Of a DNA stretch of 64,000 nucleotides, positions 20,120-33,640 are shown one piece after another. The notes beneath the pieces are model-generated. The model was not told the origin of the DNA. It was given only the letters and a program-made list of their open reading frames with translations, and made no database searches. The position numbers and the translations under genes were made by a program. Source of the DNA: Protonemura montana (Eukaryota; Arthropoda; Insecta; Plecoptera; Nemouridae); assembly GCA_947568835.1 (NCBI GenBank), contig CANOQG010000001.1, forward strand, positions 1 to 64,000, written 5' to 3'. Within the stretch, counting starts at the first letter, position 1. Each line of letters opens with the position of its first letter.

Positions 20120-23100
20120 GCCAGACGCTCCAGACATTCTGCATAGCTACCAAGACGCTTCAGACACGCTGCCTCTTAAACCAGGCACTCCAGGCACTCT
20201 GCCTCGCTAGCGAGACGCCCCAGACACTCTGCCTTGCTTCCCAGATGCTCCAGACACTCTGCCTCGCAAGCCAGACGCTCCAGACACTCTGCCTTAGTAG
20301 CCAGACGCTCCAGACACTCTGCTTCGCTAGCCAGACGCTCCAGAAACTCTGCCTCGCAACCGGGCGCTTCAGACTCTCTGCCTCGCAAGCTGGGCGCTCC
20401 AGACACTCTGCTTAGCAAGCAAGACGCTCCAGGCACTCTGCCATGCTGGCCAGTCGCTGCAGACACTCTGCCTCGCTAGCCATTAGCTCCAGACACTCTG
20501 CCTCGATAGCCAGAAGCTACAGAGATCTGCCACGCTAGCCAGTCGCTCCAGACATAATGCCTAGCTACCAAGACGCTCTAGTCACGCTGCCTCGCAAGCC
20601 GGACACTTCAGACTCTCGGCATCGCTAGCCAGACACCCTAGACAGTCTACCTTGCTCACCGGACGCTCCAGACACTCTGGCTGGCAAGCCGGGCACTCCA
20701 GACACTCTGCCTCGCAAGCCGGGCGCTCCAGACACTCTGCTTAGCAAGCAAGACGCTCCAGGCACTCTGCCATGCTGGCCAGTCACTCCAGACACTCTGC
20801 CTCGCTAGCCAGACGCCCTAGACAGTCTGCCCCGGTACCCAGACGCTCCAGACACTCTGCCTCGCAAGCCGGGCGCTCCAGACACTCTGCTTCGCTAGCC
20901 AGACTCCTCAGACTCTCTGCCTTGCTACCCAGTCGCTCCGGACACTCTGCCTTGCTTCCCAGATTCTCCAGACACTCTGCCTCGCTAGCCAGACGCTCCA
21001 GACACTCTTCCCCGCTACCCAGACGTTCCAGACACTCTGCCTCGCAAGCCGGGCGCTCCAGACACTCTGCCTCGCTAGCCAGACGTTCCAGACACTCTGC
21101 TTCGCTAGCCAGACGCTCGAGAAACTTTGCCTCGCTAGCCAGACGCCTCAGACACTCTGCCTTGCTACCCAGTCGCTCCTGACAATCTGCCTCGCAAGCC
21201 GGGCGCTCCTGACACTCTGCCTCGCTAGCCAGACGCTCCAGACACTCTGCCTTAGTAGCCAGATGCTCCAGACACACTTTCTCGCTAGCCAGACGCTCCA
21301 GACACTCTGCTTCGCTAGCCAGACGCTCCAGATATTTTGCCTCGCTAGCCAGACTCCTCAGACACTCTGCCTTGCTACCTAGTCGCTCCGGACACTCTGC
21401 CTTGCTTCCCAGATACTCCAGACACTCTGCCTCGCAAGCCAGACGCTTCAGACTCTCTGCATTAGCAGCCAGACGCCCCAGACACTTTGCCTTGCTACCC
21501 AGACGCTCCAGACAATCTGCCTCGCAAGCCGGGCACTCCAGACACTTTGCCTCGCACGCCGGGCGCTCCAGACACACTGCTTAGCAAGCCAGACGCACCA
21601 GACACTTTGCCTTGCTACCCAGACGCTCCAGACAATCTGCCTCGCGAGGCCAGACGCTCCAGTCACTCTGCCATGCTGGCCAATCGCTCCAGACACTCTG
21701 CCTCGCTAGCCAGACTCTCCAGACATTCTGCATAGCTACCAAGACGCTTCAGACACGCTGCCTCTTAAACCAGGCACTCCAGGCTCTCTGTCTCGCTAGC
21801 GAGACGCCCCAGACACTCTGCCTTGCTTCCCAGATGCTCCAGACACTCTGCCTCGCAAGCCAGACGCTCCAGACATTCTGCCTTAGTAGCCAGACGCTCC
21901 AGACTCTCGGCCTCGCTAGCCAGACACCCTAGACACTCTGCCTTGCTTCCCGGACGCTCCAGACACTCTGGCTCGCAAGCCGGGCACTCCAGACACTCTG
22001 CCTCGCAAGCCGGGCGCTCCAGACACTCTGCTTAGCAAGCAAGACGCTCCAGGCACTCTGCCATGCTGGCCAGTCGCTCCAGACACTCTGCCTCGCTAGT
22101 CAGACGCCCTAGACACTTTGCCCCGGTACCCAGACGCTCCAGACACTCTGCCTTGCAAGCCGGGCGCTCCAGACACTCTGCTTCGCTAGCTAGACGCTCC
22201 AGACACTCTGCCTTAGTAGCCAGACGCTCCAGTTACTCTTCCTCGCTAGCCAGACGCTCAAGACACTCTGCTTCGCTAGCCAGACGCTCCAGACACTAAG
22301 CCTTGCTACCCAGTCGCTCCTGACACTCTGCCTCGCAAGCTGTGCTTTCCAGACTCTCTGCCTCGCTAGCCAGGCACTCCAAACACTCTTCCTTGCTAGC
22401 CAGTTGCTCCGGACACTCTGCCTCGCTAGCAAGACGCTCAAGAAACTCTGCTTCGCTATCCAGACGCTCTAGACACTCTGCCATGCTAGCCAGTCGCTCC
22501 AGACACTCTGCCTCGCTAGCTAGACGCCCTAGACACTCTGCCTCGCTAGCCAGACGCTTCAGACACTCTGCCTTAGTAGCCAGACCCTCCAGACACTCTT
22601 TCTCGCTAGCCAGACGCTCCAGACACTCTGCTTGGCGAGCCAGACGCTCCAGAAACTTTGCCTCGCTAGCCAGACGCCTCAGAAGCTCTGCCTTGCTACC
22701 CAGAAACTCCGGACACTCTGCCTCCGTAGTAACACGCTCCATACCTTCAGCTTTGCTAGCTATGCGTTCCAGTCACTCTTCGTAGCTACCAAGACGCTCC
22801 AGAAACTCTGCCTTGCTACCCAGACGCTCAAAGCACTCTGCCATGCTGGCCAGTCGCTCCAGACATTCTGCATAGCTACCAAGACGCTTCAGACACGCTG
22901 CCTCTTAAACCAGGCACTCCAGGCTCTCTGCCTCGCTAGCGAGACGCCCCAGACACTCTGCCTTGCTTCCCAGATGCTCCAGACACTCTGCCTCGCAAGC
23001 CAGACGCTCCAGACACTCTGCCTTAGTAGCCAGACGCTCCAGACACTCTGCTTCGCTAGCCAGACGCTCCAGAAACTCTGCCTCGCAACCGGGCGCTTCA

Positions 23101-26100
23101 GACTCTCTGCCTCGCAAGCCGGGCGCTCCAGACACTCTGCTTAGCAAGCAAGACGCTCCAGGCACTCTGCCATGCTGGCCAGTCGCTCCAGACACTCTGC
23201 CTCGCTAGCCATTAGCTCCAGACACTCTGCCTCGATAGCCAGAAGCTACAGACATCTGCCACGCTAGCCAGTCGCTCCAGACATAATGCCTAGCTACCAA
23301 GACGCTCTAGAAACGCTGCCTCGCAAGCCGGACACTTCAGACTCTCGGCCTCGCTAGCCAGACACCCTAGACAGTCTACCTTGCTCACCGGACGCTCCAG
23401 ACACTCTGGCTGGCAAGCCGGGCACTCCAGACACTCTGCCTCGCAAGCCGGGCGCTCCAGACACTCTGCTTAGCAAGCAAGACGCTCCAGGCACTCTGCC
23501 ATGCTGGCCAGTCACTCCAGACACTCTGCCTCGCTAGCCAGACGCCCTAGACAGTCTGCCCCGGTACCCAGACGCTCCAGACACTCTGCCTCGCAAGCCG
23601 GGCGCTCCAGACACTCTGCTTCGCTAGCCAGACTCCTCAGACTCTCTGCCTTGCTACCCAGTCGCTCCGGACACTCTGCCTTGCTTCCCAGATTCTCCAG
23701 ACACTCTGCCTCGCTAGCCAGACGCTCCAGACACTCTTCCCCGCTACCCAGACGTTCCAGACACTCTGCCTCGCAAGCCGGGCGCTCCAGACACTCTGCC
23801 TCGCTAGCCAGACGTTCCAGACACTCTGCTTCGCTAGCCAGACGCTCGAGAAACTTTGCCTCGCTAGCCAGACGCCTCAGACACTCTGCCTTGCTACCCA
23901 GTCGCTCCTGACAATCTGCCTCGCAAGCCGGGCGCTCCTGACACTCTGCCTCGCTAGCCAGACGCTCCAGACACTCTGCCTTAGTAGCCAGATGCTCCAG
24001 ACACACTTTCTCGCTAGCCAGACGCTCCAGACACTCTGCTTCGCTAGCCAGACGCTCCAGATATTTTGCCTCGCTAGCCAGACTCCTCAGACACTCTGCC
24101 TTGCTACCTAGTCGCTCCGGACACTCTGCCTTGCTTCCCAGATACTCCAGACACTCTGCCTCGCAAGCCAGACGCTTCAGACTCTCTGCATTAGCAGCCA
24201 GACGCCCCAGACACTTTGCCTTGCTACCCAGACGCTCCAGACAATCTGCCTCGCAAGCCGGGCACTCCAGACACTTTGCCTCGCACGCCGGGCGCTCCAG
24301 ACACACTGCTTAGCAAGCCAGACGCACCAGACACTTTGCCTTGCTACCCAGACGCTCCAGACAATCTGCCTCGCGAGGCCAGACGCTCCAGTCACTCTGC
24401 CATGCTGGCCAATCGCTCCAGACACTCTGCCTCGCTAGCCAGACTCTCCAGACATTCTGCATAGCTACCAAGACGCTTCAGACACGCTGCCTCTTAAACC
24501 AGGCACTCCAGGCTCTCTGTCTCGCTAGCGAGACGCCCCAGACACTCTGCCTTGCTTCCCAGATGCTCCAGACACTCTGCCTCGCAAGCCAGACGCTCCA
24601 GACATTCTGCCTTAGTAGCCAGACGCTCCAGACTCTCGGCCTCGCTAGCCAGACACCCTAGACACTCTGCCTTGCTTCCCGGACGCTCCAGACACTCTGG
24701 CTCGCAAGCCGGGCACTCCAGACACTCTGCCTCGCAAGCCGGGCGCTCCAGACACTCTGCTTAGCAAGCAAGACGCTCCAGGCACTCTGCCATGCTGGCC
24801 AGTCGCTCCAGACACTCTGCCTCGCTAGTCAGACGCCCTAGACACTTTGCCCCGGTACCCAGACGCTCCAGACACTCTGCCTTGCAAGCCGGGCGCTCCA
24901 GACACTCTGCTTCGCTAGCTAGACGCTCCAGACACTCTGCCTTAGTAGCCAGACGCTCCAGTTACTCTTCCTCGCTAGCCAGACGCTCAAGACACTCTGC
25001 TTCGCTAGCCAGACGCTCCAGACACTAAGCCTTGCTACCCAGTCGCTCCTGACACTCTGCCTCGCAAGCTGTGCTTTCCAGACTCTCTGCCTCGCTAGCC
25101 AGGCACTCCAAACACTCTTCCTTGCTAGCCAGTTGCTCCGGACACTCTGCCTCGCTAGCAAGACGCTCAAGAAACTCTGCTTCGCTATCCAGACGCTCTA
25201 GACACTCTGCCATGCTAGCCAGTCGCTCCAGACACTCTGCCTCGCTAGCTAGACGCCCTAGACACTCTGCCTCGCTAGCCAGACGCTTCAGACACTCTGC
25301 CTTAGTAGCCAGACCCTCCAGACACTCTTTCTCGCTAGCCAGACGCTCCAGACACTCTGCTTGGCGAGCCAGACGCTCCAGAAACTTTGCCTCGCTAGCC
25401 AGACGCCTCAGAAGCTCTGCCTTGCTACCCAGAAACTCCGGACACTCTGCCTCCGTAGTAACACGCTCCATACCTTCAGCTTTGCTAGCTATGCGTTCCA
25501 GTCACTCTTCGTAGCTACCAAGACGCTCCAGAAACTCTGCCTTGCTACCCAGACGCTCAAAGCACTCTGCCATGCTGGCCAGTCGCTCCAGACATTCTGC
25601 ATAGCTACCAAGACGCTTCAGACACGCTGCCTCTTAAACCAGGCACTCCAGGCTCTCTGCCTCGCTAGCGAGACGCCCCAGACACTCTGCCTTGCTTCCC
25701 AGATGCTCCAGACACTCTGCCTCGCAAGCCAGACGCTCCAGACACTCTGCCTTAGTAGCCAGACGCTCCAGACACTCTGCTTCGCTAGCCAGACGCTCCA
25801 GAAACTCTGCCTCGCAACCGGGCGCTTCAGACTCTCTGCCTCGCAAGCCGGGCGCTCCAGACACTCTGCTTAGCAAGCAAGACGCTCCAGGCACTCTGCC
25901 ATGCTGGCCAGTCGCTCCAGACACTCTGCCTCGCTAGCCATTAGCTCCAGACACTCTGCCTCGATAGCCAGAAGCTACAGACATCTGCCACGCTAGCCAG
26001 TCGCTCCAGACATAATGCCTAGCTACCAAGACGCTCTAGAAACGCTGCCTCGCAAGCCGGACACTTCAGACTCTCGGCCTCGCTAGCCAGACACCCTAGA

Positions 26101-29100
26101 CAGTCTACCTTGCTCACCGGACGCTCCAGACACTCTGGCTGGCAAGCCGGGCACTCCAGACACTCTGCCTCGCAAGCCGGGCGCTCCAGACACTCTGCTT
26201 AGCAAGCAAGACGCTCCAGGCACTCTGCCATGCTGGCCAGTCACTCCAGACACTCTGCCTCGCTAGCCAGACGCCCTAGACAGTCTGCCCCGGTACCCAG
26301 ACGCTCCAGACACTCTGCCTCGCAAGCCGGGCGCTCCAGACACTCTGCTTCGCTAGCCAGACTCCTCAGACTCTCTGCCTTGCTACCCAGTCGCTCCGGA
26401 CACTCTGCCTTGCTTCCCAGATTCTCCAGACACTCTGCCTCGCTAGCCAGACGCTCCAGACACTCTTCCCCGCTACCCAGACGTTCCAGACACTCTGCCT
26501 CGCAAGCCGGGCGCTCCAGACACTCTGCCTCGCTAGCCAGACGTTCCAGACACTCTGCTTCGCTAGCCAGACGCTCGAGAAACTTTGCCTCGCTAGCCAG
26601 ACGCCTCAGACACTCTGCCTTGCTACCCAGTCGCTCCTGACAATCTGCCTCGCAAGCCGGGCGCTCCTGACACTCTGCCTCGCTAGCCAGACGCTCCAGA
26701 CACTCTGCCTTAGTAGCCAGATGCTCCAGACACACTTTCTCGCTAGCCAGACGCTCCAGACACTCTGCTTCGCTAGCCAGACGCTCCAGATATTTTGCCT
26801 CGCTAGCCAGACTCCTCAGACACTCTGCCTTGCTACCTAGTCGCTCCGGACACTCTGCCTTGCTTCCCAGATACTCCAGACACTCTGCCTCGCAAGCCAG
26901 ACGCTTCAGACTCTCTGCATTAGCAGCCAGACGCCCCAGACACTTTGCCTTGCTACCCAGACGCTCCAGACAATCTGCCTCGCAAGCCGGGCACTCCAGA
27001 CACTTTGCCTCGCACGCCGGGCGCTCCAGACACACTGCTTAGCAAGCCAGACGCACCAGACACTTTGCCTTGCTACCCAGACGCTCCAGACAATCTGCCT
27101 CGCGAGGCCAGACGCTCCAGTCACTCTGCCATGCTGGCCAATCGCTCCAGACACTCTGCCTCGCTAGCCAGACTCTCCAGACATTCTGCATAGCTACCAA
27201 GACGCTTCAGACACGCTGCCTCTTAAACCAGGCACTCCAGGCTCTCTGTCTCGCTAGCGAGACGCCCCAGACACTCTGCCTTGCTTCCCAGATGCTCCAG
27301 ACACTCTGCCTCGCAAGCCAGACGCTCCAGACATTCTGCCTTAGTAGCCAGACGCTCCAGACTCTCGGCCTCGCTAGCCAGACACCCTAGACACTCTGCC
27401 TTGCTTCCCGGACGCTCCAGACACTCTGGCTCGCAAGCCGGGCACTCCAGACACTCTGCCTCGCAAGCCGGGCGCTCCAGACACTCTGCTTAGCAAGCAA
27501 GACGCTCCAGGCACTCTGCCATGCTGGCCAGTCGCTCCAGACACTCTGCTTCGCTAGTCAGACGCCCTAGACACTTTGCCCCGGTACCCAGACGCTCCAG
27601 ACACTCTGCCTTGCAAGCCGGGCGCTCCAGACACTCTGCTTCGCTAGCTAGACGCTCCAGACACTCTGCCTTAGTAGCCAGACGCTCCAGTTACTCTTCC
27701 TCGCTAGCCAGACGCTCAAGACACTCTGCTTCGCTAGCCAGACGCTCCAGACACTAAGCCTTGCTACCCAGTCGCTCCTGACACTCTGCCTCGCAAGCTG
27801 TGCTTTCCAGACTCTCTGCCTCGCTAGCCAGGCACTCCAAACACTCTTCCTTGCTAGCCAGTTGCTCCGGACACTCTGCCTCGCTAGCAAGACGCTCAAG
27901 AAACTCTGCTTCGCTATCCAGACGCTCTAGACACTCTGCCATGCTAGCCAGTCGCTCCAGACACTCTGCCTCGCTAGCTAGACGCCCTAGACACTCTGCC
28001 TCGCTAGCCAGACGCTTCAGACACTCTGCCTTAGTAGCCAGACCCTCCAGACACTCTTTCTCGCTAGCCAGACGCTCCAGACACTCTGCTTCGCGAGCCA
28101 GACGCTCCAGAAACTTTGCCTCGCTAGCCAGACGCCTCAGAAGCTCTGCCTTGCTACCCAGAAACTCCGGACACTCTGCCTCCGTAGTAACACGCTCCAT
28201 ACCTTCAGCTTTGCTAGCTATGCGTTCCAGTCACTCTTCGTAGCTACCAAGACGCTCCAGAAACTCTGCCTTGCTACCCAGACGCTCAAAGCACTCTTCC
28301 ATGCTGGCCAGTCGCTCCAGACATTCTGCATAGCTACCAAGACGCTTCAGACACGCTGCCTCTTAAACCAGGCACTCCAGGCTCTCTGCCTCGCTAGCGA
28401 GACGCCCCAGACACTCTGCCTTGCTTCCCAGATGCTCCAGACACTCTGCCTCGCAAGCCAGACGCTCCAGACACTCTGCCTTAGTAGCCAGACGCTCCAG
28501 ACACTCTGCTTCGCTAGCCAGACGCTCCAGAAACTCTGCCTCGCAACCGGGCGCTTCAGACTCTCTGCCTCGCAAGCCGGGCGCTCCAGACACTCTGCTT
28601 AGCAAGCAAGACGCTCCAGGCACTCTGCCATGCTGGCCAGTCGCTCCAGACACTCTGCCTCGCTAGCCATTAGCTCCAGACACTCTGCCTCGATAGCCAG
28701 AAGCTACAGACATCTGCCACGCTAGCCAGTCGCTCCAGACATAATGCCTAGCTACCAAGACGCTCTAGAAACGCTGCCTCGCAAGCCGGACACTTCAGAC
28801 TCTCGGCCTCGCTAGCCAGACACCCTAGACAGTCTACCTTGCTCACCGGACGCTCCAGACACTCTGGCTGGCAAGCCGGGCACTCCAGACACTCTGCCTC
28901 GCAAGCCGGGCGCTCCAGACACTCTGCTTAGCAAGCAAGACGCTCCAGGCACTCTGCCATGCTGGCCAGTCACTCCAGACACTCTGCCTCGCTAGCCAGA
29001 CGCCCTAGACAGTCTGCCCCGGTACCCAGACGCTCCAGACACTCTGCCTCGCAAGCCGGGCGCTCCAGACACTCTGCTTCGCTAGCCAGACTCCTCAGAC

Positions 29101-29633
29101 ACTCTGCCTTGCTACCCAGTCGCTCCGGACACTCTGCCTTGCTTCCCAGATTCTCCAGACACTCTGCCTCGCTAGCCAGACGCTCCAGACACTCTTCCCC
29201 GCTACCCAGACGTTCCAGACACTCTGCCTCGCAAGCCGGGCGCTCCGGACACTCTGCCTCGCTAGCCAGACGTTCCAGACACTCTGCTTCGCTAGCCAGA
29301 CGCTCGAGAAACTTTGCCTCGCTAGCCAGACGCCTCAGACACTCTGCCTTGCTACCCAGTCGCTCCTGACAATCTGCCTCGCAAGCCGGGCGCTCCTGAC
29401 ACTCTGCCTCGCTAGCCAGACGCTCCAGACACTCTGCCTTAGTAGCCAGATGCTCCAAACACATTTTCTCGCTAGCCAGACGCTCCAGACACTCTGCTTC
29501 GCTAGCCAGACGCTCCAGATATTTTGCCTCGCTAGCCAGACTCCTCAGACACTCTGCCTTGCTACCTAGTCGCTCCGGACACTCTGCCTTGCTTCTCAGA
29601 TACTCCAGACACTCTGCCTCGCAAGCCAGACGC
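20120..29633. repeat. Higher-order repeat, 2,729-bp unit, about 3.5 copies
   Basis: Long segments recur at exact 2,729-bp spacing, e.g. the block at 20772, 23501, 26230 and 28959, and another at 20234, 22963, 25692 and 28421. Approximate units are 20120-22848, 22849-25577, 25578-28306 and 28307-29633 (partial). Copies 2 and 3 look almost identical, while the fourth carries a few changes. 2,729 is 91 monomers less one base. Confidence 0.93.
21790..21805. repeat. 16-bp perfect palindrome recurring with the higher-order unit
   Basis: GTCTCGCTAGCGAGAC is its own reverse complement. Exact copies start at 21790, 24519, 27248, 30903, 39306, 40416, 43630, 46938, 50096, 51206, 54420, 57607 and 62662. 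The related monomer at about 20200 has C in place of T near the start and gives a shorter palindrome. Confidence 0.9.
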
Positions 29634-32600
29634 TCCAGACATTCTGCCTTAGTAGCCAGACGCTCCAGACACTGCTTCGCTAGCCAGACGCTCCAGAAAC
29701 TCTGCCTCGCAACCGGGCGCTTCAGACACTCTGCCTCGCAAGCCGGGCGCTCCAGACACTCTGACTAGCAAGCAAGACGCTCCAGGCACTCTGCCATGCT
29801 GGCCAGTCGCTCCAGACACTCTGCCTCGCTAGCCAGACGCACTAGACACTCTGCCCCGCTACCCAGACGCTCCAGACACGCTGCCTCGCAACCGGACACT
29901 TCAGACTCTCGGCCTCGCTAGCCAGACACCCTAGACACTCTGCCTTGCTTCCCGGACGCTCCAGACACTCTGGCTCGCAAGCCGGGCGCTCCAGACACTC
30001 TGCTTCGCTAGCCAGACTCCTCAGACTCTCTGCCTTGCTACCCAGTCGCTCCGGACACTCTGCCTTGCTTCCCAGATTCTCCAGACACTCTGCCTCGCTA
30101 GCCAGACGCTCCAGACACTCTTCCCCGCTACCCAGACGTTCCAGACACTCTGCCTCGCAAGCCGGGCGCTCCAGACACTCTGCCTCGCTAGCCAGACGTT
30201 CCAGACACTCTGCTTCGCTAGCCAGACGCTCGAGAAACTTTGCCTCGCTAGCCAGACGCCTCAGACACTCTGCCTTGCTACCCAGTCGCTCCTGACAATC
30301 TGCCTCGCAAGCCGGGCGCTCCTGACACTCTGCCTCGCTAGCCAGACGCTCCAGACACTCTGCCTTAGTAGCCAGATGCTCCAGACACACTTTCTCGCTA
30401 GCCAGACGCTCCAGACACTCTGCTTCGCTAGCCAGACGCTCCAGATATTTTGCCTCGCTAGCCAGACTCCTCAGACACTCTGCCTTGCTACCTAGTCGCT
30501 CCGGACACTCTGCCTTGCTTCCCAGATACTCCAGACACTCTGCCTCGCAAGCCAGACGCTTCAGACTCTCTGCATTAGCAGCCAGACGCCCCAGACACTT
30601 TGCCTTGCTACCCAGACGCTCCAGACAATCTGCCTCGCAAGCCGGGCACTCCAGACACTTTGCCTCGCACGCCGGGCGCTCCAGACACACTGCTTAGCAA
30701 GCCAGACGCACCAGACACTTTGCCTTGCTACCCAGACGCTCCAGACAATCTGCCTCGCGAGGCCAGACGCTCCAGTCACTCTGCCATGCTGGCCAATCGC
30801 TCCAGACACTCTGCCTCGCTAGCCAGACTCTCCAGACATTCTGCATAGCTACCAAGACGCTTCAGACACGCTGCCTCTTAAACCAGGCACTCCAGGCTCT
30901 CTGTCTCGCTAGCGAGACGCCCCAGACACTCTGCCTTGCTTCCCAGATGCTCCAGACACTCTGCCTCGCAAGCCAGACGCTCCAGACATTCTGCCTTAGT
31001 AGCCAGACGCTCCAGACTCTCGGCCTCGCTAGCCAGACACCCTAGACACTCTGCCTTGCTTCCCGGACGCTCCAGACACTCTGGCTCGCAAGCCGGGCAC
31101 TCCAGACACTCTGCCTCGCAAGCCGGGCGCTCCAGACACTCTGCTTAGCAAGCAAGACGCTCCAGGCACTCTGCCATGCTGGCCAGTCGCTCCAGACACT
31201 CTGCTTCGCTAGTCAGACGCCCTAGACACTTTGCCCCGGTACCCAGACGCTCCAGACACTCTGCCTTGCAAGCCGGGCGCTCCAGACACTCTGCTTCGCT
31301 AGCTAGACGCTCCAGACACTCTGCCTTAGTAGCCAGACGCTCCAGTTACTCTTCCTCGCTAGCCAGACGCTCAAGACACTCTGCTTCGCTAGCCAGACGC
31401 TCCAGACACTAAGCCTTGCTACCCAGTCGCTCCTGACACTCTGCCTCGCAAGCTGTGCTTTCCAGACTCTCTGCCTCGCTAGCCAGGCACTCCAAACACT
31501 CTTCCTTGCTAGCCAGTTGCTCCGGACACTCTGCCTCGCTAGCAAGACGCTCAAGAAACTCTGCTTCGCTATCCAGACGCTCTAGACACTCTGCCATGCT
31601 AGCCAGTCGCTCCAGACACTCTGCCTCGCTAGCTAGACGCCCTAGACACTCTGCCTCGCTAGCCAGACGCTTCAGACACTCTGCCTTAGTAGCCAGACCC
31701 TCCAGACACTCTTTCTCGCTAGCCAGACGCTCCAGACACTCTGCTTCGCGAGCCAGACGCTCCAGAAACTTTGCCTCGCTAGCCAGACGCCTCAGAAGCT
31801 CTGCCTTGCTACCCAGAAACTCCGGACACTCTGCCTCCGTAGTAACACGCTCCATACCTTCAGCTTTGCTAGCTATGCGTTCCAGTCACTCTTCGTAGCT
31901 ACCAAGACGCTCCAGAAACTCTGCCTTGCTACCCAGACGCTCAAAGCACTCTTCCATGCTGGCCAGTCGCTCCAGACATTCTGCATAGCTACCAAGACGC
32001 TTCAGACACGCTGCCTCTTAAACCAGGCACTCCAGGCTCTCTGCCTCGCTAGCGAGACGCCCCAGACACTCTGCCTTGCTTCCCAGATGCTCCAGACACT
32101 CTGCCTCGCAAGCCAGACGCTCCAGACACTCTGCCTTAGTAGCCAGACGCTCCAGACACTCTGCTTCGCTAGCCAGACGCTCCAGAAACTCTGCCTCGCA
32201 ACCGGGCGCTTCAGACTCTCTGCCTCGCAAGCCGGGCGCTCCAGACACTCTGCTTAGCAAGCAAGACGCTCCAGGCACTCTGCCATGCTGGCCAGTCGCT
32301 CCAGACACTCTGCCTCGCTAGCCATTAGCTCCAGACACTCTGCCTCGATAGCCAGAAGCTACAGACATCTGCCACGCTAGCCAGTCGCTCCAGACATAAT
32401 GCCTAGCTACCAAGACGCTCTAGAAACGCTGCCTCGCAAGCCGGACACTTCAGACTCTCGGCCTCGCTAGCCAGACACCCTAGACAGTCTACCTTGCTCA
32501 CCGGACGCTCCAGACACTCTGGCTGGCAAGCCGGGCACTCCAGACACTCTGCCTCGCAAGCCGGGCGCTCCAGACACTCTGCTTAGCAAGCAAGACGCTC

Positions 32601-33640
32601 CAGGCACTCTGCCATGCTGGCCAGTCACTCCAGACACTCTGCCTCGCTAGCCAGACGCCCTAGACAGTCTGCCCCGGTACCCAGACGCTCCAGACACTCT
32701 GCCTCGCAAGCCGGGCGCTCCAGACACTCTGCTTCGCTAGCCAGACTCCTCAGACACTCTGCCTTGCTACCCAGTCGCTCCGGACACTCTGCCTTGCTTC
32801 CCAGATTCTCCAGACACTCTGCCTCGCTAGCCAGACGCTCCAGACACTCTTCCCCGCTACCCAGACGTTCCAGACACTCTGCCTCGCAAGCCGGGCGCTC
32901 CGGACACTCTGCCTCGCTAGCCAGACGTTCCAGACACTCTGCTTCGCTAGCCAGACGCTCGAGAAACTTTGCCTCGCTAGCCAGACGCCTCAGACACTCT
33001 GCCTTGCTACCCAGTCGCTCCTGACAATCTGCCTCGCAAGCCGGGCGCTCCTGACACTCTGCCTCGCTAGCCAGACGCTCCAGACACTCTGCCTTAGTAG
33101 CCAGATGCTCCAAACACATTTTCTCGCTAGCCAGACGCTCCAGACACTCTGCTTCGCTAGCCAGACGCTCCAGATATTTTGCCTCGCTAGCCAGACTCCT
33201 CAGACACTCTGCCTTGCTACCTAGTCGCTCCGGACACTCTGCCTTGCTTCTCAGATACTCCAGACACTCTGCCTCGCAAGCCAGACGCTCCAGACATTCT
33301 GCCTTAGTAGCCAGACGCTCCAGACACTGCTTCGCTAGCCAGACGCTCCAGAAACTCTGCCTCGCAACCGGGCGCTTCAGACACTCTGCCTCGCAAGCCG
33401 GGCGCTCCAGACACTCTGACTAGCAAGCAAGACGCTCCAGGCACTCTGCCATGCTGGCCAGTCGCTCCAGACACTCTGCCTCGCTAGCCAGACGCACTAG
33501 ACACTCTGCCCCGCTACCCAGACGCTCCAGACACGCTGCCTCGCAACCGGACACTTCAGACTCTCGGCCTCGCTAGCCAGACACCCTAGACACTCTGCCT
33601 TGCTTCCCGGACGCTCCAGACACTCTGGCTCGCAAGCCGG
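26315..33640. repeat. Higher-order repeat at 3,655-bp offset, two copies
   Basis: The sequence from about 26315 recurs from about 29970 with constant 3,655-bp spacing (e.g. 26830/30485, 27521/31176, 28363/32018, 29559/33214). It overlaps the 2,729-bp series, showing that one already amplified block was copied again with a longer unit. Confidence 0.92.
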
